A stretch of DNA of 64,000 nucleotides from GCA-2862585 sp965277895 (GTDB taxonomy: Bacteria > Bacteroidota > Bacteroidia > Flavobacteriales > UBA7312): assembly GCA_965277895.1 (NCBI GenBank), contig CBDIDR010000001.1:186001-250000 (forward strand), written 5' to 3'. The position numbers were made by a program, and so were the translations under genes. Positions 8,905-17,457 of the stretch are shown one piece after another. How positions within the stretch are numbered: the stretch's first letter is position 1; the number at the start of each line of letters is the position of its first letter. The notes beneath the pieces are model-generated. The model searched no databases. It was not told the DNA's origin and worked only from the letters and a program-made list of their open reading frames with translations.

Positions 8905-9540
8905 TTATTCTGCAGCTGGTGCATCAGTAGCTGGTGCATCTCCACCTTCAGCTGTTTCACCTTCTGCTCCTTCTTCATCTTCGTCTTCGTCTTCAACGGC
9001 ACCACGTGCTGTTTTCACACCTACGATTACAGATTTGTCTCCAGCAAGGAAGGTATATTTCTCATCTCTGATATCTCCAATGTATAGGAACTGACCTATT
9101 TTTAGGTGCTCAATATCCACATTGATAGCGTCTGGTAAATTAGCAGGAACTGCACGCGTTTTAATCGCTCTTTTTCTTACTAATAAGTTACCTCCGTTTC
9201 TTACACCAATTGGCACACCGTTAAAGTTAACAGGAATACTTACCGTAACTTCTTTATCATCGAAGACTTGTAAAAAGTCAATATGAATAATTCTATCCGT
9301 TACTGGGTGAAATTGAATGTCTTGGAGAATAGCTTGAGTCTGCTCTCCATTAATATCTAGTTTTACTAAATATACGTCTGGAGTATTAACAAGCTTGTTT
9401 AGGTCATTCTCTGTAGCAGAGAAGTACACTTGCTTTTCTCCCCCGTAAAGCACGCATGGAACTTTACCCTGATTTCTTAGTGCTCTATTAGCGATTTTAT
9501 TCGTTTCTCTAGATTCAGCACTTAATGCAAATGTTTTCAT
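8905..9540 (-). CDS. rplY: 50S ribosomal protein L25 (long CTC form)
   Basis: 211 residues: an N-terminal L25 5S rRNA-binding domain (about 1-92, including GKVPCVLYGGEKQ), a C-terminal beta domain of the CTC/TL5 kind (about 93-185), and an acidic, low-complexity tail rich in Glu, Asp, Gly and Ala. The acidic tail is usual in Bacteroidota members. It lies between prs and pth with short gaps, in one transcription unit. Confidence 0.93.
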   Translation of the reverse strand: MKTFALSAESRETNKIANRALRNQGKVPCVLYGGEKQVYFSATENDLNKLVNTPDVYLVKLDINGEQTQAILQDIQFHPVTDRIIHIDFLQVFDDKEVTVSIPVNFNGVPIGVRNGGNLLVRKRAIKTRAVPANLPDAINVDIEHLKIGQFLYIGDIRDEKYTFLAGDKSVIVGVKTARGAVEDEDEDEEGAEGETAEGGDAPATDAPAAE

Positions 9541-9567
9541 TTAAAATAAATAATGATTGATTAATAA

Positions 9568-10500
9568 TTAACTAATAAAATTTGAGCTTATGGATATTTT
9601 TTCAAACACGCGACTAATGGTGTCAGCAAATAAATCCCCTATCTCAATTACTTTTACTTTTTCACTTTTATGTTCTTTTCTCAATGTATCGGTAACGATG
9701 AGTTCCGTGAGTTGAGATTGTTCTATTCGTTCATAGGCATTGCCTGAAAGGATGGCATGAGTACAACAAGCTCTTACACTGCTCGCTCCATTTTCCATCA
9801 TTAAGTTTGCTGCCTTAGTAAGTGTCCCTGCAGTATCTACCATGTCATCTACGAGGACAATATCTTTTCCTTGCACATCTCCAATAAGCATCATTTTGCT
9901 TACTTCGTTTGCCTTATCTCTGTGCTTATAACATACCACTACTTCACTATCCAAATATTTAGCATATGTATTGGCTCGTTTTGTGCCGCCCATATCTGGT
10001 GATGCTACACATAGGTTGTCAAGTTTTAAACTCTTTATGTAAGGAATAAACAAAGTAGAAGCAAACATATGGTCAACAGGCACTTCAAAAAACCCCTGGA
10101 TTTGGTCGGCATGTAAATCCATAGTCATAATTCTATCCACACCTGCAGCAGTCAATAAATTGGCAGCCAATTTAGCTCCTATTGGAACTCTAGGCTTCCC
10201 TTTTTTATCCTGACGAGCATAGCCAAAATAAGGTATTACCGCTGTAATCTTGTAAGCCGAAGCTCGTTTTGCTGCATCTATCATTAGCAACAATTCCATA
10301 AGATTATCCGATGGTGGTGGAGTAGATTGGACTATAAATACATTGCATCCTCTGACCGTTTCATCAAATGACGGCTCAAACTCTCCATCACTGAAATATA
10401 CTATAGACGTATTACCCAAAGGTTGACCGAATTTTTCGGCTATAGTTTCGGCTAAGTCTTTACTAGCAGAAGCGGCAAATATTTTAACTTTTGATGACAT
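9568..10500 (-). CDS. prs: ribose-phosphate pyrophosphokinase (PRPP synthetase)
   Basis: 310 residues. The enzyme makes PRPP from ribose 5-phosphate and ATP for nucleotide, histidine and tryptophan synthesis. The signature stretch VDRIMTMDLHADQIQGFF is present mid-protein, and the PRPP-binding loop IVLVDDMVDTAGT lies near residues 217-229. The ATP-binding RQDKK segment is also visible. It heads the prs-rplY-pth operon and is divergent from the tRNA-Leu gene. Confidence 0.96.
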   Translation of the reverse strand: MSSKVKIFAASASKDLAETIAEKFGQPLGNTSIVYFSDGEFEPSFDETVRGCNVFIVQSTPPPSDNLMELLLMIDAAKRASAYKITAVIPYFGYARQDKKGKPRVPIGAKLAANLLTAAGVDRIMTMDLHADQIQGFFEVPVDHMFASTLFIPYIKSLKLDNLCVASPDMGGTKRANTYAKYLDSEVVVCYKHRDKANEVSKMMLIGDVQGKDIVLVDDMVDTAGTLTKAANLMMENGASSVRACCTHAILSGNAYERIEQSQLTELIVTDTLRKEHKSEKVKVIEIGDLFADTISRVFEKISISSNFIS

Positions 10501-10517
10501 CTGTATTTAATGGAGGG

Positions 10518-10525
10518 CAAAGATA
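10518..10525 (-). promoter_or_regulatory. -7 box for the prs operon
   Basis: The minus strand reads TATCTTTG, an exact TAnnTTTG match, 17 bases before the prs ATG. No well-spaced TTG is seen upstream. Confidence 0.4.
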
Positions 10526-10564
10526 AAAAAATTGCTCAATCGTTGAAGTATTTATTCCTATCAT

Positions 10565-10594
10565 TTGTCGTTGACAAACAAAAGAGTAAATTTG
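10565..10594 (+). promoter_or_regulatory. Bacteroidota-type promoter of tRNA-Leu
   Basis: TTG at 10565-10567, a 19-base spacer and TAAATTTG at 10587-10594 match the -33/-7 consensus of the Bacteroidota primary sigma factor. The tRNA begins 18 bases downstream of the box. Confidence 0.6.
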
Positions 10595-10611
10595 CTGCCA
10601 CTAATTTTTAG

Positions 10612-10695
10612 GCCCGAGTGGCGGAATTGGTAGACGCGCTGGATTCAAAATCCAGTGATAGCAATATCGTGCCGGTTCGACCCCGGCCTCGGGTA
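10612..10695 (+). tRNA. tRNA-Leu (anticodon CAA)
   Basis: The cloverleaf folds by eye. The acceptor stem is GCCCGAG with CTCGGGT (a G1-U72 pair, as in E. coli leucine tRNAs) and A73. The anticodon stem CTGGA/TCCAG encloses the loop TTCAAAA, so the anticodon is CAA. A long variable arm typical of class II tRNAs follows, and the T arm has stem GCCGG/CCGGC. The CCA end is not encoded. A terminator follows at once. Confidence 0.95.
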
Positions 10696-10696
10696 C

Positions 10697-10729
10697 AAAA
10701 ACCTCCTCAATTTATGAGGGGGTTTTTTT
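10697..10729 (+). terminator. rho-independent terminator after tRNA-Leu
   Basis: A 13-bp stem with one T-G wobble (ACCTCCTCA with TGAGGGGGT plus flanking A/T pairs) ends in a run of T. Confidence 0.8.
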
Positions 10730-10759
10730 GTACTTTTACACTTCTTATTTTTCATACGG

Positions 10760-11179
10760 ATGAAACAAAAAAAATACGACAACGCTTACCTTAAAATGGC
10801 TCAAGAATGGGCAAAACTTTCACATTGTCAACGCAAACAAGTTGGAGCACTTATAGTGAAAGACAGAATGATTATTTCTGATGGATATAACGGCTGCCCT
10901 TCTGGCTTCGAAAATAATTGTGAAGATGAAGAAGGTAATACCAAATGGTACGTCTTACATGCTGAGGCTAATGCAATAATGAAAGTAGCTAGGTCAACTA
11001 ACGACTGTAAAGACGCTACCTTGTACCTTACATTATCTCCTTGTAAAGAATGTAGTAAACTCATTCATCAAGCAGGAATAAAGCGTCTAGTTTATTTAGA
11101 TGAATACAAAGACACTACTGGGCTTGATTTCTTGAGAAAAGCAGATATTGACATTCTACACTACACGGATGCTGAATAA
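10760..11179 (+). CDS. deoxycytidylate deaminase (ComEB/dCMP deaminase family)
   Basis: 139 residues with a zinc-dependent cytidine/dCMP deaminase core: His67 and Glu69 in HAEAN, and Cys95/Cys98 in SPCKEC. The N-terminal QVGALIVKD and SDGYNGCPSGF match the dCMP deaminase subgroup, which makes dUMP for thymidylate synthesis. Length is standard for the bacterial form. Its stop overlaps the start of the next gene by 11 bases, so the two are probably co-expressed. Confidence 0.88.
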   Translation: MKQKKYDNAYLKMAQEWAKLSHCQRKQVGALIVKDRMIISDGYNGCPSGFENNCEDEEGNTKWYVLHAEANAIMKVARSTNDCKDATLYLTLSPCKECSKLIHQAGIKRLVYLDEYKDTTGLDFLRKADIDILHYTDAE

Positions 11180-12743
11180 AAATTCGAACTTTAGTCCCCT
11201 TGTTTTTGCCTTAATTCTTGTTGTTGGAATATGGTTAGGAAAATCTCTAAGTTTTGGCGATTTCAGTAAGAGTGAAGTCAACAAATTTAATTTAGTACTT
11301 GAGCAGCTAGAGGAAGCTTATGTTGATAGTATCAACAAAGATGAACTCATAGAAAAGGCCGTTGCTAATTTACTCAAAGAACTTGACCCTCACTCCTATT
11401 ACATTAAAGCAAAAGATTTATCTGCTATTAATGAACCTATGGAAGGTAGTTTTGATGGTATTGGTGTTGAATTTAATTTGTTGGACGATACCATACTTGT
11501 TGTAGCACCTATTTCTGGCGGACCATCTCAAAGGGTTGGCATTCAGTCTGGAGATAAAATAGTATCCGTTGACGGTGAAGTTATTGCTGGAACTGGTTTA
11601 GAAAACGAAGATGTATTTAGACTTCTTCGTGGGAAAAGCGGAACCAAAGTTACTGTTGGAGTGCTTCGTAGAGGAGAGGATAATCTTATTGATTTCGTAA
11701 TTACTAGAGATAAAATTCCTATTTATAGTGTGGATGTTTCCTACATGATTGATGAGGAAACGGCATACATCAAAATAAATCGCTTTTCTGCCAACACCTA
11801 TGAGGAGTTTGTAGGTGCTTCAGAAAAACTGCTCAATTTGGGAATGAAAAAACTTATCCTTGACCTCAGAAATAACCCTGGCGGATACCTCGGTGCTGCT
11901 ATAAATATAGCTAATGAATTTTTAGAAGAGGATTTACTAATTGTTTATACTCAAGATAGACTTAGCAAACGCCAAGAGTATTACTCTAATGCTAGAGGAT
12001 TACTACTCGATATTGATGCTGTAGTTATCATCGATGAGGGGTCTGCCTCGGCAAGTGAAATTGTAGCAGGGGCTCTTCAAGATAATGATAAAGGAACTAT
12101 CGTTGGTCGCCGTTCCTTTGGTAAAGGCTTAGTTCAAGAACAATTTGAACATCCAGATGGGTCGGCTTACAGAATTACTACACAACGCTACTACACCCCA
12201 ACAGGCCGTTGTATTCAACGACCGTATGCCAAAGGAGAAGATGACGATTATGAAGATGATTTTATTGCTCGAATGAATAATGGTGAACTGCTTTCAAAAG
12301 ATAGTATTGAGTTTAACGATAGTCTAAAGTTTGTAACCAAAGGCGGAAAGATTGTTTATGGTGGGGGTGGAATTATGCCAGATGTCTTTGTGCCCTTAGA
12401 TACAAGCTCATACCACCCCTCTATTTCGTCTGCTAACAGAAAAGACCTCATTAGACAGTACGCCTTTGATTATACTGGCAAACATAGAGATGAGTTAGAA
12501 ACCCAATCTCTTCAGGATTTCATTCAGTTTTTCGAAGTGAATTCAGATGATTTAAAAGCACTATCTGACTATTGTAAAACCTCTGATGTAGATATGCCTG
12601 TCAATGAATTTTCTGCATACGATACCAAAATCATAACATCGCAATTGAAAGCCCATATTGCTAGAAATATTTGGAACGATGATGGGTTTTTCCCCATCAT
12701 TCACGAAATAGATTATACATTTCAGCAAGCCAAATTGCAGTAA
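11169..12743 (+). CDS. S41 family C-terminal processing peptidase
   Basis: 524 residues from ATG 11169 (MLNKNSNF); a longer frame begins inside the deaminase gene and is unlikely. An N-terminal membrane anchor (PLVFALILVVGIWLG) is followed by a PDZ domain (about 85-170, including GDKIVSVDGEVI) and the S41 protease fold. The catalytic Ser lies in DEGSASASEIVAGAL and the catalytic Lys in RRSFGKGLVQ. Such Ctp/Prc proteases trim or degrade envelope proteins in the periplasm. The C-terminal part (about 390-524) is the extension usual in Bacteroidota members. Confidence 0.92.
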   Translation: MLNKNSNFSPLVFALILVVGIWLGKSLSFGDFSKSEVNKFNLVLEQLEEAYVDSINKDELIEKAVANLLKELDPHSYYIKAKDLSAINEPMEGSFDGIGVEFNLLDDTILVVAPISGGPSQRVGIQSGDKIVSVDGEVIAGTGLENEDVFRLLRGKSGTKVTVGVLRRGEDNLIDFVITRDKIPIYSVDVSYMIDEETAYIKINRFSANTYEEFVGASEKLLNLGMKKLILDLRNNPGGYLGAAINIANEFLEEDLLIVYTQDRLSKRQEYYSNARGLLLDIDAVVIIDEGSASASEIVAGALQDNDKGTIVGRRSFGKGLVQEQFEHPDGSAYRITTQRYYTPTGRCIQRPYAKGEDDDYEDDFIARMNNGELLSKDSIEFNDSLKFVTKGGKIVYGGGGIMPDVFVPLDTSSYHPSISSANRKDLIRQYAFDYTGKHRDELETQSLQDFIQFFEVNSDDLKALSDYCKTSDVDMPVNEFSAYDTKIITSQLKAHIARNIWNDDGFFPIIHEIDYTFQQAKLQ

Positions 12744-12748
12744 TTTCT

Positions 12749-12756
12749 TAATTTTG
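12749..12756 (+). promoter_or_regulatory. -7 box for the superoxide dismutase gene
   Basis: TAATTTTG is an exact TAnnTTTG match, 29 bases before the ATG at 12786. Confidence 0.4.
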
Positions 12757-12785
12757 TAAACACTTATTAATCAAATATTAAAATT

Positions 12786-13379
12786 ATGTCATTCGAACTA
12801 CCTCAATTGTCCTATGCTTACGACGCATTGGAACCTCATATAGATGCCAGAACAATGGAAATTCATCACAGCAAACACCACGCTGGATATACTGCAAAAC
12901 TAAATGCTGCTATTGAAGGTAGCGACTTAGCTCATAAATCCATTGAAGATATTTTAGGCGGTGAGCTTACTGCTGCTGTTCGTAACAACGGTGGCGGATA
13001 TTATAACCACTGTTTATTTTGGACTGTAATGAGTCCTAATGGTGGTGGCGAGCCTAGTGGCGACTTAGCTAACGCTATTAACGAAGCCTTTGGTTCATTT
13101 GAAGATTTTAAAACAAGCTTTTCTAATGCTGCTGCCACTCAATTTGGCTCAGGCTGGGCTTGGTTGTGTGTGAAAGACGGAAAGTTGTCCGTATGTTCGA
13201 CGGCTAACCAAGACAACCCACTGATGAAAAGTGGTTGTGGTGGAACACCAATCTTAGGACTAGATGTTTGGGAACATGCTTATTACCTCAACTATCAAAA
13301 CAGAAGACCTGATTACATTAATGCCTTTTTTAATGTGGTAAACTGGGAAGAAGTTGACAGGCGATTTAAAGCTTGCTAA
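12786..13379 (+). CDS. superoxide dismutase [Fe/Mn]
   Basis: 197 residues. It dismutates superoxide to hydrogen peroxide and oxygen. Metal ligands are visible: a His in EIHHSKHHAGY (around residue 27), the His of YYNHCLFW, and Asp and His in LDVWEHAYYLNYQNRRPDY. The segment before DVWEHAYY (GTPILGLD) and the overall length fit the iron/manganese family. Sequence alone does not settle which metal is used. There is no signal peptide, so it is cytosolic. A terminator follows. Confidence 0.93.
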   Translation: MSFELPQLSYAYDALEPHIDARTMEIHHSKHHAGYTAKLNAAIEGSDLAHKSIEDILGGELTAAVRNNGGGYYNHCLFWTVMSPNGGGEPSGDLANAINEAFGSFEDFKTSFSNAAATQFGSGWAWLCVKDGKLSVCSTANQDNPLMKSGCGGTPILGLDVWEHAYYLNYQNRRPDYINAFFNVVNWEEVDRRFKAC

Positions 13380-13385
13380 AAATTT

Positions 13386-13412
13386 AAAAGCCCTCAATTG
13401 AGGGCTTTTTTA
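13386..13412. terminator. bidirectional terminator between the superoxide dismutase gene and glmS
   Basis: A perfect 24-base palindrome (AAAAGCCCTCAA and its complement, 13386-13409) followed by T. It serves the convergent superoxide dismutase and glmS genes. Confidence 0.85.
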
Positions 13413-13451
13413 TTAGATGCTTTTATAGTAAGTAATAATTCTAGTATTGAA

Positions 13452-15293
13452 CTACTCTACAGTAACTGACTTCGCTAAGTTTCTTGGTTGATCGACATTA
13501 CACCCTCTCATAACGGCAATGTGGTAAGACAATAACTGTAATGGGATATTTGCTAAAATTGGCACTAGTGGCTCTGCAACTTCTGGAACTTCAATAACAT
13601 AATCGGCTATTTCTTTTACCGTTACATCTCCCTGACTTACAATAGCGATAACAACACCGTTTCGAGCTTTAACCTCCTGAATATTACTTACTACCTTTTC
13701 ATAGTGCCCCTTTTTGGTGGCAATAACTACAATCGGCATATCTTCATCAATAAGTGCAATAGGACCGTGCTTCATTTCTGCCGCCGGATACCCTTCAGCA
13801 TGTATGTAGGATATCTCTTTCAGTTTAAGAGCTCCTTCTAAAGCTACTGGGAAATTATACCCTCTACCTAGATATAAGAAGTTAGAGGCATTAACGAATT
13901 TCTTAGATAAATCTTCGATGTATTCATTCATAGAAATCATGCTCTCTACCTTTTTAGGTATAGATTCCAATTCAATTAATAACTGCCTGTAGTAGTTCTT
14001 TGAAATCGTGGCTTTTTTCTTTGCTAGAAGTAAAGAAATTAAGGTTAATACCGTTACTTGAGCAGTAAATGCTTTTGTAGAAGCTACTCCTATTTCTGGT
14101 CCAGCATGGGTATATGCTCCAGAATGACTAAGTCTTGCAATAGACGAGCCCACCACATTACAAATGGCTAATACCGTAGCCCCACGTTCTTTGGCTAAAC
14201 GCATAGCTGCTAGAGTGTCTGCCGTTTCACCAGATTGCGAAATCGCTAGTACCACATCTTTTTCTGAAAGAATAGGGTTTCTATATCTGAACTCTGAAGC
14301 GTATTCAACCTCAACATTGATTCGTGCTAAGTCTTCCAAAAGGTACTCTCCTATTAGCCCTGCATGCCAAGAGGTTCCGCAAGCCACAATAATAATTCGA
14401 TTGGCATTGACTATTTTGTCAGAATACGCATCAATACCACTCATCTTTATCATACCTTCCTTACTAAGTAACCTTCCTCTGATACTATCGGCAATGGATT
14501 TAGGTTGCTCAAAAATTTCTTTGAGCATGAAGTGGTCATATCCACCTTTTTCTATAGCTTCAAGATTCAATTCAAGTTCTTGAATAAAAGGTGTTTTTTC
14601 TATATTTTCTATGGTCTTTAACTCAACACCATTAGATAACGAAAGTTTAGCTATTTCTCCCTCTTCAAGGTAAATAACTTCTTTAGTATATTCTACAATT
14701 GGAGTGGCATCAGAGGCAATAAAGTATTCATTTTCACCTATTCCAACAACCAATGGGCTACCCATTCTTGCTACAATAACTTCTTCAGGATTATCTTCAG
14801 AAACTACTGAAATAGCGTATGCACCAATAACTTCGTTAAGTGCTAATCTCACAGCTTCAAATAAGGTAAAGTTTCCTTTATTTTTAATGTCCTCTATAAG
14901 ATGAATTAAAACCTCGGTATCTGTGTCACTATAAAAGGTATGTCCTCTTTGAACTAGGGCTTCCTTTATGGTATCGTAGTTTTCAATAATCCCATTATGA
15001 ATTATTGCTAGTTTCTTATTTTGAGAATAATGCGGGTGAGCATTAACGTCATTAGGTACACCATGTGTTGCCCAACGAGTATGTCCTATTCCAATACTGC
15101 TTGTTATATCTTTTCCCTCACAGTAAGATTCTAAATCAGCAACCTTACCTTGTTTTTTATAAGTCATTAGGCCTGAATCATTAATAAGTGCTATTCCTGC
15201 ACTATCATATCCTCTGTACTCTAGTCTTTGCAATCCTTTTATAAGTATCGGATACGCCTGTCTATAACCTAAATAACCAACTATTCCACACAT
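13452..15293 (-). CDS. glmS: glutamine--fructose-6-phosphate aminotransferase (isomerizing)
   Basis: 613 residues. It makes glucosamine 6-phosphate, the entry to peptidoglycan and lipid A amino sugars. The N-terminal glutaminase domain begins MCGIVGYLGY, so Cys2 is the nucleophile after Met removal. RLEYRGYDSAG and IGHTRWATHG follow. Two SIS domains occupy about 285-613, with SQSGETADTLAAMR and the C-terminal DQPRNLAKSVTVE. No glmS ribozyme is expected in this phylum and none is visible upstream, where the DUF4270 gene abuts with zero spacing. Confidence 0.97.
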   Translation of the reverse strand: MCGIVGYLGYRQAYPILIKGLQRLEYRGYDSAGIALINDSGLMTYKKQGKVADLESYCEGKDITSSIGIGHTRWATHGVPNDVNAHPHYSQNKKLAIIHNGIIENYDTIKEALVQRGHTFYSDTDTEVLIHLIEDIKNKGNFTLFEAVRLALNEVIGAYAISVVSEDNPEEVIVARMGSPLVVGIGENEYFIASDATPIVEYTKEVIYLEEGEIAKLSLSNGVELKTIENIEKTPFIQELELNLEAIEKGGYDHFMLKEIFEQPKSIADSIRGRLLSKEGMIKMSGIDAYSDKIVNANRIIIVACGTSWHAGLIGEYLLEDLARINVEVEYASEFRYRNPILSEKDVVLAISQSGETADTLAAMRLAKERGATVLAICNVVGSSIARLSHSGAYTHAGPEIGVASTKAFTAQVTVLTLISLLLAKKKATISKNYYRQLLIELESIPKKVESMISMNEYIEDLSKKFVNASNFLYLGRGYNFPVALEGALKLKEISYIHAEGYPAAEMKHGPIALIDEDMPIVVIATKKGHYEKVVSNIQEVKARNGVVIAIVSQGDVTVKEIADYVIEVPEVAEPLVPILANIPLQLLSYHIAVMRGCNVDQPRNLAKSVTVE

Positions 15294-16499
15294 TTAAAAC
15301 TCTGTATAAATTACTTTAATATCAACTTCTTGACTGATTTCTGTACGGTTGGCATTTACTGCTTCTCCGGCTGAAACAAGCACTAATGTGCTATCAGTAT
15401 ATGTTCCATTTATCAAATCAAGCATGTATTTTGAAATGTTGAATACGTATTGATTATCCTCCAACACTCCACCAAAATGGGCTTGTCCTTCTAAAATGTC
15501 AGCAAGGAAATACGTTGTCCCTGTTGAGTCCATTCGCACCAATGATAATGAAGGGTGTGATGGATTTAAATCTGTATTATTTTCAGCAGAAAAAGAAATG
15601 AGAGCTTGATTAATCACTTTGTTTTCTAATTCTTGCCTCAGTGAACTCAAATTGTTGAATGTAAGGTGCAATTCTGTTCCCCCCATAGACTGAACACCGT
15701 ATAAATTATCCAAATCGATGTTTTCCTCAATCTCAAAATGATTTATACGTGCAGCACTTGAACCTATCAATAAATCATAGGATAAAGTATCATTGTAGTA
15801 TATAGTTAATTTAGATCCTGCATCCTTCAAGTTAAAGTAAAGTATTGAGGATGAAACATTATCGGAAGGAGATATTTTAAGCCCTTTGAAAAACGATAAA
15901 AAGGCTGGGTTATCGACTAAGTTATCCGTGCCAGCATCTAAAATCATTTGACCAATTTGGTCTACATTTATTTTTAAAACGGTTTGTCCAACGGTATCGC
16001 CATCAGCAATAACACTAGTATTTGGCCGAGGAAAGAACGAATATTCTAGAGGTGTACTAAACGGACTTGAGGTCAAAACTTCATTAGAATAATAGCTAGA
16101 GTCATAGTGTATAGCTTCATCCAACTGTTCAATTTTAATTCCCATTTCTATTGTAGTATCTCCGTAATATGAAGAATATACCAAACTAAGAATCGCAGAA
16201 TCAAGCACAGGACTTGAACCAAAATCAACTGCATTCTGACTTAATAATAATTGTGTTGAGAATGAGGTACTTACATCCTTAAAGTTAGACGATTCATAAT
16301 TCCCTAGTAGCGCTACTAATGGTTCGTCTGTACGGACAGAGTCTGCCGATTTTGTAGCTAAACTAAAAGGATTGGAGTCGTCAAGTGAGGAAATACTGAT
16401 CTTGTCACTTTCTGGCTGCACTTCTAAACCAATTACTTGAGGGTCTGTACAAGACACAACAATAATTGAGGAAAGGAAGAATAAAAAAAGATATTTCAT
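15294..16499 (-). CDS. DUF4270 family lipoprotein
   Basis: About 401 residues from ATG 16497-16499 (MKYLFLFF). An upstream in-frame ATG at 16517 overlaps the stop of the previous gene, but the shorter start gives a clean lipoprotein signal ending in SSIIVVSC. The body looks like the DUF4270 family of Bacteroidota outer-membrane-associated lipoproteins: DPQVIGLEVQPESD near the N-terminus, several predicted beta strands, and SFSAENNTD near the C-terminus. Function is unknown. It sits between a glycogen-synthase-like gene and glmS, an arrangement I recall as common in Flavobacteriia. Confidence 0.82.
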   Translation of the reverse strand: MKYLFLFFLSSIIVVSCTDPQVIGLEVQPESDKISISSLDDSNPFSLATKSADSVRTDEPLVALLGNYESSNFKDVSTSFSTQLLLSQNAVDFGSSPVLDSAILSLVYSSYYGDTTIEMGIKIEQLDEAIHYDSSYYSNEVLTSSPFSTPLEYSFFPRPNTSVIADGDTVGQTVLKINVDQIGQMILDAGTDNLVDNPAFLSFFKGLKISPSDNVSSSILYFNLKDAGSKLTIYYNDTLSYDLLIGSSAARINHFEIEENIDLDNLYGVQSMGGTELHLTFNNLSSLRQELENKVINQALISFSAENNTDLNPSHPSLSLVRMDSTGTTYFLADILEGQAHFGGVLEDNQYVFNISKYMLDLINGTYTDSTLVLVSAGEAVNANRTEISQEVDIKVIYTEF

Positions 16500-16516
16500 G
16501 AAAAACGGTTCGTTCA

Positions 16517-17341
16517 TTAAGAGTATACGTCAACCTCTTCCAACAATTCATCGTACAAATTATTGTAGGGTTCTATGCAGGCCTCGTTATCGTGATGAGA
16601 CAGCACATATTTTCCAGAATCAACTATGAATTTGTTTAAATCTTCGTCAACACCCTCACTACCCATAATGATAGCATCAGCATATTGAACACCTAATTTG
16701 TGCAAAGCACTAACAGATGCAGAAGAAATTAACTTAACGTCTTCTTCTTCCACTCCAGTTAATAGGGCCTTACGAGCCATATCATCATTAATTTCATAAT
16801 CGGATTCTTGCTCATAAACGGAATAAACCACTTTTGTATTGTCAAAGATAGGGTCATCAGCAAAAGCTTTTTTGAGATACATTGGCACTAAAGCAGACAT
16901 CCAACCGTGACAATGCACAACGTCTGGAGCCCAGCCCAGCTTTCTTACAGTTTCTAAAACCCCTCTGCAAAAGAAGATAGTACGCTCATCATGAAAATCA
17001 AATTCTTCTCCGTCAATTTCTTGCATAAAAGTCTTCTTCGGGAAATAATCTTCATTTTCTATGAAATACACCTGCATTCTTACTGGCTGTAAAGACGCAA
17101 CCTTAATGATTAAAGGGTAATCTAAATTATCAAGAATCATATTCATTCCTGAAAGGCGAATCACCTCATGTAGTTGATTTCTACGCTCATTAATGCAACC
17201 ATATTTTGGCATGAAAATTCGAATATCCTTACCCTTTTCCATAATTCCTTGAGGAAGGGCTCTACACTTAGAAGATAACTCTGTTTCTGATAAATAAGGT
17301 GTGATTTCTTGAGAAACAAATAGTACTCTTTTCTTTTCCAT
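16517..17341 (-). CDS. GT5-type glycogen/starch synthase-like protein, N-terminal domain only
   Basis: 274 residues resembling only the N-terminal Rossmann half of GT5 glycogen synthases: KKRVLFVSQEITPYLSET at the start, ALPQGIMEKG, RIFMPKYG, then PDVVHCHGWMSALVPMYLK. Full glycogen synthases are about 470-500 residues and bind ADP-glucose with a KxGGL loop. Here that position reads SETELSSK and the C-terminal GT1-like half is absent. So it is probably not a working glycogen synthase on its own, although Bacteroidota genomes annotate it that way. It precedes the DUF4270 lipoprotein with overlapping ends and is divergent from panC. Confidence 0.75.
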   Translation of the reverse strand: MEKKRVLFVSQEITPYLSETELSSKCRALPQGIMEKGKDIRIFMPKYGCINERRNQLHEVIRLSGMNMILDNLDYPLIIKVASLQPVRMQVYFIENEDYFPKKTFMQEIDGEEFDFHDERTIFFCRGVLETVRKLGWAPDVVHCHGWMSALVPMYLKKAFADDPIFDNTKVVYSVYEQESDYEINDDMARKALLTGVEEEDVKLISSASVSALHKLGVQYADAIIMGSEGVDEDLNKFIVDSGKYVLSHHDNEACIEPYNNLYDELLEEVDVYS

Positions 17342-17389
17342 AAATCGTTTGAATTTTTACTATTGAAATAAAAGCAAAACTTGTGTATG

Positions 17390-17420
17390 CAAATTTACAA
17401 ATTTTATAGCCATAAATCAA
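17390..17420 (-). promoter_or_regulatory. promoter of the GT5-like / DUF4270 / glmS run
   Basis: On the minus strand TTG (17418-17420), a 20-base spacer and TAAATTTG (17390-17397) match the Bacteroidota -33/-7 consensus. The box is 48 bases upstream of the gene start, inside the panC divergent region. Confidence 0.55.
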
Positions 17421-17457
17421 GTAAAACGTTACTTTTATACTCTGAAAACACCGTTTG

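Noticed and set aside
15294..15320. glmS ribozyme or other riboswitch upstream of glmS
   Set aside because: The upstream gene abuts glmS directly, leaving no room for a leader RNA.
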